Assembly (NCBI RefSeq): GCF_000953825.1
Contig: NZ_BBUL01000095.1
Coordinates: 62,001-126,000 of the forward strand
Direction: 5' to 3'
Origin: Cellvibrio sp. OA-2007
GTDB taxonomy: Bacteria; Pseudomonadota; Gammaproteobacteria; Pseudomonadales; Cellvibrionaceae
DNA length: 64,000 nt
A program made the translations under genes and the position numbers. The notes under the pieces were generated by a model. It did no database searches, was not told the DNA's origin, and saw only the letters and a program-made list of their open reading frames with translations. Shown one piece after another: positions 16,525-25,800 of the stretch. Position 1 is the stretch's first letter. Each line of letters starts with the position of its first letter.

Positions 16525-18243
16525 ATGACTAACAATTTTTCGCAAAAGCGTATTCGGATCGGCGATTTACTGGTCGAGAAAAATATGATTTCCGAAACCC
16601 AGTTGCAACATGCTTTGCAAGAGCAAAAACTCACTGGGCGAAAGCTGGGCGCCACCTTGGTGGAACTTGGTTACGTTGAAGAAAATGCGCTATTGAGTTT
16701 GTTGTCGGCGCAATTGGATATTCCGTTTGTGGAATTAAAACAATTTCGTTTTGATCGCGATTTAGTACAGCAATTACCGGAAACCAGTGCGCGTCGTTAC
16801 CGTGTAATGCTGCTGCGCGAAGATTTTGATGGTCTTCTACTGGGTATGGCTGACCCGACGGATATTTTTTGCCTGGATGAATTGCAACGTATTTTGCAAA
16901 AAAATCTTAAGCCGGCGGTAGTGCGTGAATCGGAGTTACTGGATATTTTGGATATCGCGTATACCCGCGCCAGTGAAATCGCCACGCTTGCCGGTGAGCT
17001 TGATGAAGAGCTGCAAGAGTCTGCGTTGGATTTGGCGGATTTTGCTGTAGATGCTACAGACAGCGAAGCGCCGGTAGTCAAGCTACTGCAAAAAATATTT
17101 GAAGAGGCGATCAATACTAAAGCCTCGGATATTCATATCGAACCCGATGAAAAAGTGCTGCGCATCCGCAATCGTATTGACGGTGTGCTGTTAGAGCAGG
17201 TGATGAATGAAAAACGCATTGCTTCTGCTTTGGTGGTTCGTTTGAAACTTATGTCAGGTATGGATATTTCAGAAAAACGTTTGCCGCAAGATGGCCGCTT
17301 TAATTTAAAAGTGAAACATCACAATATCGATGTGCGTATTTCTACTATGCCAGTGCAGTTTGGCGAGTCAGTAGTAATGCGTCTGCTTGACCAAACAGAT
17401 GGTGTTCGCCCCTTAAGTAACGTGGGCATGCCAGATTATTTGATTGATCGTTTTCGCAAAGCCATCACGCGTCCGCATGGATTGGTATTGGTAACCGGCC
17501 CTACAGGTAGCGGTAAGACGACCACGCTTTATGGCGCTTTGTCAGAGTTAAATAAACCCGAGAAAAAAATCATCACCGTTGAAGATCCGGTTGAGTACCG
17601 CTTGCCGCGGATTAGCCAAGTGCAGCTGCATGAAAAAATCGGTTTGAATTTTGCCAGTGTGTTGCGCGCAACACTGCGTCAGGATCCGGATATTTTATTG
17701 GTTGGTGAGATTCGCGATGCGGAATCGGCAGAAATTGCGCTGCGTGCATCCATGACCGGCCATATGGTGTTATCAACCTTGCACACCAATGATGCGGTTA
17801 CCTCTGCACTGCGTTTAATGGATATAGGTGTGGATGGCTACTTAGTGGCGACAGCATTAAAAGCGATTGTGGCACAGCGATTGGTGCGGCGTATTTGTAC
17901 TAGTTGTGTTCAAGCTTATACGCCCGATGCCAACGAGCGGCAATTGCTGGCAACCATTGGTAAAGGGCGGGATTTTAGTGGTGTTGCATTTAAGCAGGGT
18001 ACAGGTTGTCCTCATTGTCACAATACCGGTTATCGCGGGCGTATTGGTATTTTTGAAATGTTGGAGTTAAATCTCGAAATGGCCGAAGCCTTGCGCGTGA
18101 ATGATATTAATGGGTTTACTCGTGCGGCTTACGCTGTCCCTAATTTTGTCACGCTGAGTGAAGCAGCATTGGGTTATGCAATAGAAGGTACAACTACACT
18201 TGAAGAAGTGATGAGTATATCCGCACAAATTGATGACATCTAA
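16525..18243 (+). CDS. mshE: MSHA pilus extension ATPase MshE (GspE/PilB family)
   Basis: Protein of 572 residues. The N-terminal MshEN domain (about 1-150, with RIRIGDLLVE and GRKLGATLVELGYV) is the type shown in Vibrio MshE to bind c-di-GMP. The motor domain has Walker A GPTGSGKT (325-332), Asp box ITVEDPVEY, Walker B ILLVGEIRDAESAEIAL and a His box TGHMVLSTLHTNDA. A tetracysteine zinc site follows (CTSC and CPHC). It should power pilin polymerisation, possibly under c-di-GMP control. Confidence 0.93.
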   Translation: MTNNFSQKRIRIGDLLVEKNMISETQLQHALQEQKLTGRKLGATLVELGYVEENALLSLLSAQLDIPFVELKQFRFDRDLVQQLPETSARRYRVMLLREDFDGLLLGMADPTDIFCLDELQRILQKNLKPAVVRESELLDILDIAYTRASEIATLAGELDEELQESALDLADFAVDATDSEAPVVKLLQKIFEEAINTKASDIHIEPDEKVLRIRNRIDGVLLEQVMNEKRIASALVVRLKLMSGMDISEKRLPQDGRFNLKVKHHNIDVRISTMPVQFGESVVMRLLDQTDGVRPLSNVGMPDYLIDRFRKAITRPHGLVLVTGPTGSGKTTTLYGALSELNKPEKKIITVEDPVEYRLPRISQVQLHEKIGLNFASVLRATLRQDPDILLVGEIRDAESAEIALRASMTGHMVLSTLHTNDAVTSALRLMDIGVDGYLVATALKAIVAQRLVRRICTSCVQAYTPDANERQLLATIGKGRDFSGVAFKQGTGCPHCHNTGYRGRIGIFEMLELNLEMAEALRVNDINGFTRAAYAVPNFVTLSEAALGYAIEGTTTLEEVMSISAQIDDI

Positions 18244-18264
18244 AATGTCGGGTAATAAATAACT

Positions 18265-19485
18265 ATGGCAATCTACGAATTCAAAGGCCGCAATGTTGAA
18301 GGCCGTTTGATAACCGGACAAGTGGATGCATCCAGTCAGGATGCCGCTGTGAATCAGTTATTGGGGCGCGGTGTAACGCCAGTTGAAATTAAAGAATTTA
18401 TTGAACAGCTGAGCTTGTCTGAAAAGTTCGCGCGCGCGACAAATCGTGGGCGGGTGGAAACTGTTGAACTGATTATGTTTTGCCGTCAAATGCATACCAT
18501 CACCCGCGCGGGAATTCCGCTGGTAAAAGGCTTGCGTGGTTTGTCTGCATCACTACGTAACTATGCCTTTCAACAGGCGCTGAATGACATTGTCGAACGT
18601 CTGGAAGCCGGGGTGGAGTTGTCTACGGCAATGCGTGCGCACCCGAAAATATTTCATAATTTATTTGTCAGCCTGGTGAGTGTTGGGGAAAGTTCAGGGC
18701 GCTTGGATTTGGTGTTCAAACAGTTAAGCGAGTATATGGAACGTGATTTGGCGACCATGAAAAGCATTAAGACTGCACTGCGTTATCCAACATTTGTATT
18801 GATCGCGATTACGATTGCCATTGGGATTATCAACGTAAAAGTTATTCCTGCATTTGCCGGTATGTTCGCCAAATTTGGGGCGCAGCTACCGTTGCCTACC
18901 CGCATATTAATTGGAATTTCAGATTTTTTTGTCAATTATTGGATGTATGTTGTAGCCGCTATAGCAGCACTGGTTGCTTGGACATATCACTATGTAAACA
19001 CTCCAGAGGGCAGCCGGGTATGGGGGCGTAAAAAACTGCGGCTGATTGTGGTAGGCGATATTATCGAGCGTGCATCTCTCGCTCGTTATGCCCGTTCATT
19101 TGGTTTGATGCTTAATGCGGGTTTACCGCTGTCTAATGCGCTGGAACTCAGTGCTCGTACAATAGATAACCCTTATCTCGGTGATAAGATTCGTGGGATT
19201 CGCGCAGGGGTGGAGCGCGGCGAAGGCTTGTTTCAAACCCATTTGGTTAGTGGCATGTTTACCCCTTTGGTATTGCAAATGATTTCAGTGGGAGAAGAAA
19301 GCGGCCAGGTGGACACTCTGTTGACTGAAGTAGCTGCTTTTTATGAAAGTGAAGTGGAATACGATGTAAAACAGCTGAGCGATAGAATCGAGCCGATTAT
19401 GATTGTGGTGATGGCAAGCTTTGTCACCATACTTGCGTTGGGCATCTTTCTACCCATGTGGGATATGTACAACATTCAGAAGTGA
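18265..19485 (+). CDS. mshG: MSHA inner-membrane platform protein MshG (GspF/PilC family)
   Basis: Protein of 406 residues with two GspF domains. The signature MFCRQMHTITRAGIPLVKGL opens the first, and a related RYARSFGLMLNAGLPLSNAL opens the second. Three transmembrane stretches are visible: FVLIAITIAIGIINVKVIPAF, YVVAAIAALVAW and PIMIVVMASFVTILALGIFLPM. It is the membrane platform on which the MshE motor acts. It starts 21 bases after mshE. Confidence 0.93.
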   Translation: MAIYEFKGRNVEGRLITGQVDASSQDAAVNQLLGRGVTPVEIKEFIEQLSLSEKFARATNRGRVETVELIMFCRQMHTITRAGIPLVKGLRGLSASLRNYAFQQALNDIVERLEAGVELSTAMRAHPKIFHNLFVSLVSVGESSGRLDLVFKQLSEYMERDLATMKSIKTALRYPTFVLIAITIAIGIINVKVIPAFAGMFAKFGAQLPLPTRILIGISDFFVNYWMYVVAAIAALVAWTYHYVNTPEGSRVWGRKKLRLIVVGDIIERASLARYARSFGLMLNAGLPLSNALELSARTIDNPYLGDKIRGIRAGVERGEGLFQTHLVSGMFTPLVLQMISVGEESGQVDTLLTEVAAFYESEVEYDVKQLSDRIEPIMIVVMASFVTILALGIFLPMWDMYNIQK

Positions 19486-19492
19486 GGTGTGT

Positions 19493-20023
19493 TTGATTCA
19501 AACCTATCACAATGGGCGATTCGAATTTTTTGTTGTGGTGATCGTTATTGCGATTATCGCGCTCGCCGCGCTTGGGCGTTATTCCTTAATGGCCAATGAT
19601 GCTCGGGTTTTACGTCTGGAAATTATATCGCATCACTTTATGACTGGGGCAGCTAATGCTCGGGTTGAGTATTTGATAGAAAATGTAGTCAACCAAGAGC
19701 GTAGATCGGAGCCGCTTAAAATTACCGGAGCGGTGGTTTATTTTTCTCCGCAAGGCTGGCCAGTTTCCTTGGGTGCCCCGGTAACTGCTGATTATCAACC
19801 AACCGATGAAGATTGCTTTCAGTTGTGGCAGTTGCTTCTGCAAAATCCAGCGCCTATAACCAAGGGCGCGGGTATTGAGAGCCGCAATGAATACCGGGTA
19901 TTTGCCCAGCCTAATAACTGCCGCTATGGTTTCTCAGATGGTTCCGCCTATTTCGATTATTACCCCTTGGATGGCAAATTACTTTTTATTCCGGTAAATA
20001 ATGAAAACAATAATATTAATTAG
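19493..20023 (+). CDS. mshF: MSHA biogenesis protein MshF
   Basis: Protein of about 176 residues with a single N-terminal transmembrane segment (FFVVVIVIAIIALAALG) and a periplasmic remainder, as expected for MshF between mshG and the pilin. The likely start is a TTG at 19493 with TGAGGTG just upstream; a GTG at 19487 is possible. A longer frame with an ATG inside mshG is unlikely. The family is poorly conserved, so the name rests mainly on position and topology. Confidence 0.7.
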   Translation: MIQTYHNGRFEFFVVVIVIAIIALAALGRYSLMANDARVLRLEIISHHFMTGAANARVEYLIENVVNQERRSEPLKITGAVVYFSPQGWPVSLGAPVTADYQPTDEDCFQLWQLLLQNPAPITKGAGIESRNEYRVFAQPNNCRYGFSDGSAYFDYYPLDGKLLFIPVNNENNNIN

Positions 20024-20198
20024 TGTTGAGACTGGCATTTCTGATGGTTTTAGCTATATTTTGTTTTAACTAAGAGTGTTTTTGTTCGCAAATGCGACAG
20101 TATTTGTGAACCCAAGGATGTGTAGCTTAAAAGGCTCGGTGGCATAGAGCTGGTTTTGTGTAGTTCACCTAAATTTTTATCCGTGTGGAGCTTTGTTT
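20024..20198. other. Leader region upstream of the major pilin gene
   Basis: This 175-base gap is the largest inside the MSHA locus and precedes the major pilin, which usually needs a separate strong promoter. It is AT-rich near its start. I see no clean sigma-70 pair. A sigma-54-like TGGCAT at 20140 lacks the GC of the -12 element. A GGAG ribosome site lies about 10 bases before the pilin ATG. Confidence 0.4.
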
Positions 20199-20609
20199 AT
20201 GAAACAACAATCTGGTTTTACTTTGATTGAATTGATTGCGGTAATTGTTATTCTCGGGATTTTGGCGGCAACTGCTTTACCCAAATTTGTTGATCTATCT
20301 GACGCGGCAAAACAATCTGCTGCACAGGGTGTGGCTGGAGCGCTGGGTAGTGCGGCAGCCCTGAATCATGCCTCTAGAATCGCGGTAAATGCCGGTTTAA
20401 CTGCTCCAACTCCTGCTCCTATTACTATTGCAACTTGCGCCGCAGTGGGTGCTTTGTTGGATGGTGGGTTGCCTGCTAAATATGTTATTAGTACAACTGC
20501 TACTGCAGCTGCGGGTACTGTTTGTACTGTGGCATATGATACAAATGGCAACTCAACGTTTGACGCCACTGACACACCTACAGCAAGTTTTACCGCCTTT
20601 GCTGATTGA
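20199..20609 (+). CDS. mshA: MSHA major pilin-like protein MshA
   Basis: Type IVa pilin of 136 residues. The prepilin leader is MKQQSG, cut before [24 protein letters not shown], with Glu5 of the mature protein present. Two cysteines (near ATCAAVG and GTVCTVAY) can form the usual C-terminal disulfide loop. Ala-rich composition is typical of MshA. The ATG at 20199 is preferred over a TTG two codons upstream. It is the only pilin between mshF and mshC, so a separate mshB is not seen. Confidence 0.9.
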   Translation: MKQQSGFTLIELIAVIVILGILAATALPKFVDLSDAAKQSAAQGVAGALGSAAALNHASRIAVNAGLTAPTPAPITIATCAAVGALLDGGLPAKYVISTTATAAAGTVCTVAYDTNGNSTFDATDTPTASFTAFAD

Positions 20610-20621
20610 CCTTGGCTGGCT

Positions 20622-21074
20622 ATGGAGTTGAGATTGAGGAGACTTTTGTATAACCAAACCAAAGGATTCTCGTTAATTGAATTAATTACCGTGATGATAT
20701 TGGTAGGAATTATTTCAATCTCTCTTTTTAGTCGTCTGGGGCCAGTCAATACTGCCGCAGTGCAATCAGGCCGCGATGACCTCATCGCGGCTTTGTTTTT
20801 TGCACAACAACAAGCCATGATGCGCAGTAATATTAGCTTGGTACTCACCTCTAACACTATTAGTGTTAAAGAGAGCGGTGTTGCAATCAAAGCCGGTAGC
20901 GACTATTACCCACTGACTGTGCCGGTAGGTGTCAATTTGCCAGCGCTGACATTGAATTACGATAAGTTGGGGCGTACAAGTAAAACACCAATAGTGTTAA
21001 CCGGTTCGGGTAATAGCAGTGGAGTAACTGCAACGATTCAAGTTGAAGCGAGTGGTTATGCATATGCGCAATAG
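20622..21074 (+). CDS. mshC: MSHA minor pilin MshC
   Basis: Minor pseudopilin with the cleavage site KG before FSLIELITVMILVGIISISLFSRL, then a small GspH-like domain. I give the ATG start at 20622 (150 residues), but a TTG at 20646 has a much better ribosome site (GAGGAG four bases upstream) and would give a short leader MYNQTKG. The true start may be that TTG. It begins 12 bases after mshA and its end overlaps mshD. Confidence 0.83.
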   Translation: MELRLRRLLYNQTKGFSLIELITVMILVGIISISLFSRLGPVNTAAVQSGRDDLIAALFFAQQQAMMRSNISLVLTSNTISVKESGVAIKAGSDYYPLTVPVGVNLPALTLNYDKLGRTSKTPIVLTGSGNSSGVTATIQVEASGYAYAQ

Positions 21075-21510
21075 TTTGCTCGCAAATCGCATTCAAATAT
21101 TGGGCGTTAGCCTGATTGAAATGGTTGTTTTTATCGTGGTGGTTAGTATTGCTCTGCTTGCGTTAGTGGGTGTTTATCGTCAAGCAACTATTAACAACGT
21201 CGACCCTATTGTTCGCGTAAAAGCTCTGGAGGCTGCGCAGTCACTATTAGACGAAATACTCTCCCTTAAATATTCCGAAAGTACGCCAACTGGTGGTATT
21301 CCCGCTTGCTCAGCTTGCGACGATACTCCAGATAGCAATATGAATGATGTGGATGACTATCGCAATTGGAGCGATACGCCTTACCCCGGTTATACCCGTT
21401 CGGTATCAGTAAGCACTAATGCGGGCAATACCATAAAACTTATTACTGTCAGCGTCTCTACTCCCAGAGGCGAAACCATTTTGTTGGCTGCTGAGCGAGC
21501 AAATTTTTGA
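21058..21510 (+). CDS. mshD: MSHA minor pilin MshD
   Basis: Minor pilin-like protein of 150 residues. The hydrophobic helix VSLIEMVVFIVVVSIALLALVGVYRQA has the conserved Glu. The cleavage residue before VSLIE is Gly (LGVSLIE), so processing by the prepilin peptidase is plausible. The start overlaps the end of mshC by 17 bases; an alternative ATG lies two codons further on. The end overlaps the ATG of mshO by one base. Confidence 0.82.
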   Translation: MHMRNSLLANRIQILGVSLIEMVVFIVVVSIALLALVGVYRQATINNVDPIVRVKALEAAQSLLDEILSLKYSESTPTGGIPACSACDDTPDSNMNDVDDYRNWSDTPYPGYTRSVSVSTNAGNTIKLITVSVSTPRGETILLAAERANF

Positions 21511-22322
21511 TGTTGCTCTTGATGCGGCGACAAAAAGGAATTGTGGTTGCAAATCGGGACGAATCAGCTGGGTTTACGCTGATAGAGCTCATCGCTGTGA
21601 TTGTGATTCTTTCCATTCTCGCCACTATAGGCACAGGCTTTGTTGTAAAAACAATGGAGTCATATCAACGCACACAAACCCGCGCTCTAATAGTCAATAC
21701 ATCACGCCAAGCGTTGGAGCGCATGACACGTCAACTACGCATTGCGTTACCTTATTCTGTGCGTATTACCAATACCGGTAGTTGTGTTGAATTTATGCCG
21801 ATTGCCGCAGGAGGAAATTATTTTTCCCCTGTGCCTGATGCCAAAAATTCTGCAGTCGCCACTGCAACCATTGATGCGTCACCGGTTGTTGTCGATTTTG
21901 GTACGCCTCGCTACGTTAGTATTGGCGCTATGAGCTCAGATGAAATTTATGGCGCAAGTCCTGCCTCCCGCGCTAATTATGCGAGCGGAAATCTAGTTCT
22001 GACGACAGCTAAAACGTGGCAGCGAAACTCTATTAATAAACGTTATTATCTGCTTGATAATCCACAGGCTTTTTGTGTGGTGGGCGATGAGCTGCGCTTT
22101 TATGATGGTATCGATGTGACGGCTGCAAATGTAGATCTGGCGGGCGGATTTAGCATAGTTGCACGCAATGTAGCTGTTGAAAATCCAGCTAGCCCACAAC
22201 CGTTTTCATTGCAGATGGGCAGTGAGAACCGTAACACCAGAATTAATATCACGCTGAAGTTTTCCAATGCGGGTGAATCAATTGTGTATAGCCAGGGAGT
22301 ATTGATTCGCAATGTTCCTTAA
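21510..22322 (+). CDS. mshO: MSHA minor pilin MshO
   Basis: Protein of 270 residues with a PilW-type prepilin end: [27 protein letters not shown], preceded by a leader of about 21 residues. The large C-terminal domain is rich in beta strands and has few cysteines. Position between mshD and mshP matches other MSHA loci. The ATG shares its first base with the mshD stop (TGATG). It probably forms part of the tip-priming minor pilin complex. Confidence 0.85.
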   Translation: MLLLMRRQKGIVVANRDESAGFTLIELIAVIVILSILATIGTGFVVKTMESYQRTQTRALIVNTSRQALERMTRQLRIALPYSVRITNTGSCVEFMPIAAGGNYFSPVPDAKNSAVATATIDASPVVVDFGTPRYVSIGAMSSDEIYGASPASRANYASGNLVLTTAKTWQRNSINKRYYLLDNPQAFCVVGDELRFYDGIDVTAANVDLAGGFSIVARNVAVENPASPQPFSLQMGSENRNTRINITLKFSNAGESIVYSQGVLIRNVP

Positions 22323-22818
22323 ATCCTTTAAAAAAAATACAAACCAACGCCAACAAGGGTTCTTATTGCCGTTGGCGTTATTTATTTTGATTGTGATGGG
22401 TGTGCTTGCATTGACGATATCGCGCACCGCAACACAAACGCAAAATTCCGGCATTCAGGAATTTACTAACATTCAAGCCTTTTATGCCGCAGAGAGCGGT
22501 GCTCAGCGTGGAATGCAGGCTTTGTTTTTAGCGAATGCAACACGGCAAGCAACAGATTCAGCTTGTGCGGCTATGGCTATTAATAATAACTTTGCAGGTG
22601 TGAATGGTTTAAAAATTTGTACTGTGGTGGTGGGGTGTAGCTGCCTTTATCAAAACGGCAGTGCTTGCACACCTGGGGCAGCGGCTAATTACCTGCCGAA
22701 CTCCGCAGTAGGTGTGACAAAAAGTTTTTACACGATCAACAGTGAAGGGGCATGCGGGCAGGATCATTTTCGTGCTAATCGCCGCATTCAAGTTGGCGCC
22801 TATCGGGAGCAAGAATAA
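22312..22818 (+). CDS. mshP: MSHA biogenesis protein MshP (PilX-like)
   Basis: Protein of 168 residues with a PilX-type N-terminus: QQGFLLPLALFILIVMGVLALTISRTA, then FYAAESGAQRGMQALF. Cleavage before GFLLP or FLLP is likely. Eight cysteines in the second half (including CSCLYQNGSAC) suggest disulfides in the periplasm. It overlaps mshO by 11 bases and directly abuts mshQ. Confidence 0.83.
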   Translation: MFLKSFKKNTNQRQQGFLLPLALFILIVMGVLALTISRTATQTQNSGIQEFTNIQAFYAAESGAQRGMQALFLANATRQATDSACAAMAINNNFAGVNGLKICTVVVGCSCLYQNGSACTPGAAANYLPNSAVGVTKSFYTINSEGACGQDHFRANRRIQVGAYREQE

Positions 22819-25800
22819 ATGTTGCGATCATTTTATTTTTGCCAGAAAAAATTGTGGTGGTCTGAGTTGCTGTTGCTGGTGTTGTTCACCACAGCTGGAG
22901 CTGCTCGCGCGGCAACCTATAATTTGAGTGCAGGTACATACCCGCCTTGTAATACTAGCTGGAGTGTTTCTGGCTCTACTTATACCTGCAACGGAAATGG
23001 CCGTGTGACCTTGGCTGCCGGGGATATTATTACATCCAGTGGTAATGCCACGATTTTAGCAAATAATGGTTTTTCCCTTGCTGGGAATACAATAGGAAGC
23101 CCTAGTGTCAACATTAATTTAACTTCAAGCTACGGAACCATCACTGCTACTGGCACTAACACAATTTATGGAAATTTGGATGGTGGTAGTGGCGTGATTA
23201 CACTGACTGGCACTACGGTAAATGGCACAGTCACTTCTACGGGTAATATTAATTTAACCGGCGGCGCCATAAGTGGTTTAGTCACTAGCTCTAGTAACAC
23301 CATTACTACTAATGGCACCAATTTAAGCGGTGGCGCCACAGCGCGGTCCGGAATGTCTATTACTGGTGGAACGATAGCTGGAAATTTTGTAATGACCTCG
23401 AATAATGCTGCGACATTTTCGGGTGTCACTATGACCAGTGGTAGTATTTCTGGTGCAAGTACAGTAACGATTGATAATGGCAGTGCACTTGGCTCTGGTT
23501 CCAATTCAATTTCTATTAGCAGTAATAGCGGGGCAATTACCGTTAATAACTCTACCGTGTACGGCAGTTTAAGTGCACCCAATTACTCTACCGTTAATGT
23601 CACCAATGGTGGCAATGTGTATGGTACATGTTCGCCAAATTCTACCCCTGCAAATGCGTGTGGTGCGGCTCCACTTCCTCCATCCCCCATGAACTGTTCT
23701 GCAGGTGTAACCAGCGGTATTACTGGCATTTATTACAATAATAGAACCTTGACTGAGCCAGCTTCGGCAGAGCGCTCAGACGCACCAATTGATTTTAATT
23801 GGGGCACCGGAGCGCCTGGTGCAAGTGGAATTAATGCCGATAATTTTTCTATTCGATGGAATGGTTATGTGCGTGTGACCCAGACTGGTGCGTATCAATT
23901 TCGCACAATTTCAGATGATGGGGTGCGGTTATACATTAATGACACGCTAATTATTAATCATTGGAATGATCACTCAGCAGCAACGGATACAAGTTCAGAT
24001 ATTAATTTGGTCGCCGGAAACACCTACAAAATTCGCTTGGAATATTACGAAAACGGTGGAAATGCGGTCATACGTTTGCGTTGGTTGTTGCCAGGAGCGA
24101 GTAGCTTTACTGCTATTCCCGGTGGGCCTTTGCCAACTATGGGGGCCGGTTTATACGAGTGTACGCCAGTAGCTAGCCCTCCTGTCTCCTCCTGCGCAAC
24201 TACGTTAACAGCAGGAATTACGGGAGATTATTTTAATAATCAAACCTTGACTTCGCCGGTTACTGGTCGGCGCTCCGATGGGCCAATTGATTTTGATTGG
24301 GGAACGGGCGCTCCAGGAGTTGTAGGTGTAGGCAGCAACAATTTTTCGGTGAGGTGGGACGGTTATGTGCATGTTACTCAATCCGGTGTGCATCGTTTCC
24401 AAACCAATTCTGATGATGGTGTGCGTTTAACAGTTAATGGTGTTTTGTTGATTGATCAATGGAATGACCACGCAGTTACCACGCACACCTCTGCGGCAGT
24501 TAATTTGGAAGCGGGAAAAACCTATCCGATTAAATTGGAGTTTTATGAAAATGGAAGTTTTGCGGTTGCTCAATTGCTTTGGCAAACGCCCAGTAGCGCT
24601 TCTTATGTCGCAATTCCCCGCGGGACAGGTTCATCGCCCATTTCGGCCGCGGGGCTTTATGAGTGCGTAACGCCACCGTCATCTTATTCAATTACGCATA
24701 ACCCAACCGGTATTACGTGCGCTGCAGAGTCGGTCACTATTACTGCATTAAATGCATCGGGTAGTGCGTATAACCCTCCAGCGGGTACAGTTGTTACCCT
24801 TAGTACCACCCCAGCAACCGGTGTATGGCTGGGCGGGAATCCCTTTACTTTTACTGGCGGGGAATCAAGCTTTACTCGATATTTACAACAGACAACACCT
24901 GGAACTTTAACCATTAAGGCGGAAAGTGCTACAGCGTCAAACACATCAACAATTGAGTTTGTGAATACAGTATTGCGAATTGCACAAAATTCGGCGTTAG
25001 ATAATATACCTACACAAATAGCGGGAGTGAATGGTAGTGCGATTGCAAAAGTTATTAGCACTAATCCAAAAACTGGTGTGTGTGAAGCGAGGGTTGCCTC
25101 AAAAACCCTGCCGGTTGATTTGGGTTTTAGCTGCAATAATCCAACAACTTGTGTCAGCCTCCAGACGCTAATGGTAAATGGTGTTGCCATTGCGGCAAAT
25201 AATAATGGTGCAGCAGTAAGCTATAACAGTGTGAATCTTGCTTTTAATGCAAGTGGCGAAGCACCTATGGCTATTAATTATTCTGATGTAGGCCAAGTCA
25301 CATTATATGGGCGATTAAAAATTACAGCTTCAGGTAATGATCCTGAACTTACCTTGTCTGCGAACAGTAATCCTTTTGTTGTTAAACCTTATACCTTGGC
25401 TGTTACCAGTGCGGCACAGGCTGCAGCGCCTTTTAAAACAAATCCGGGCGGAACCAGTAATCCAACACAGGGTTTTATCCCTGCCGGTGAAAAGTTTACT
25501 GTGAATGTTCAGGCGCGAAATGCGCTGGGTAATCCAACGCCTAATTTTGGTAATGAAGTTCTTGTAGGTGGTCTATCGGCTGAACGCAATAAAATTCAAT
25601 TGTTAATGGGCTGCCCCGAAAGAAATACAAGTTCAGGTGCAAGTTGTGTTATCAGGCGGCCAGATTACCCGCTGGGTGCTGTGGCGGGTAACTTGGTCAT
25701 CGGGGAGGATAATAACTCAGATGGCATTACTGACCCTTATGGCGCGTTGGCAGCCGGTGCAATTATTCCGGGGGTGTGGAATGAAGTGGGAAGCTTCAAG

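Noticed and set aside
20140-20156. Sigma-54-like promoter (TGGCAT ... TGGTT) before mshA
   Set aside because: The -24 part is fair but the -12 element has GG where GC is required, so the match is not convincing.
20366-20890. Reverse-strand frame of 174 codons across mshA and mshC
   Set aside because: It is the shadow of two real pilin genes that have prepilin peptidase signatures on the plus strand.
23166-23582. Reverse-strand frame of 138 codons inside mshQ
   Set aside because: It is produced by the repetitive Ser/Thr/Gly codons of the beta-helix-like region and has no start signal or domain.
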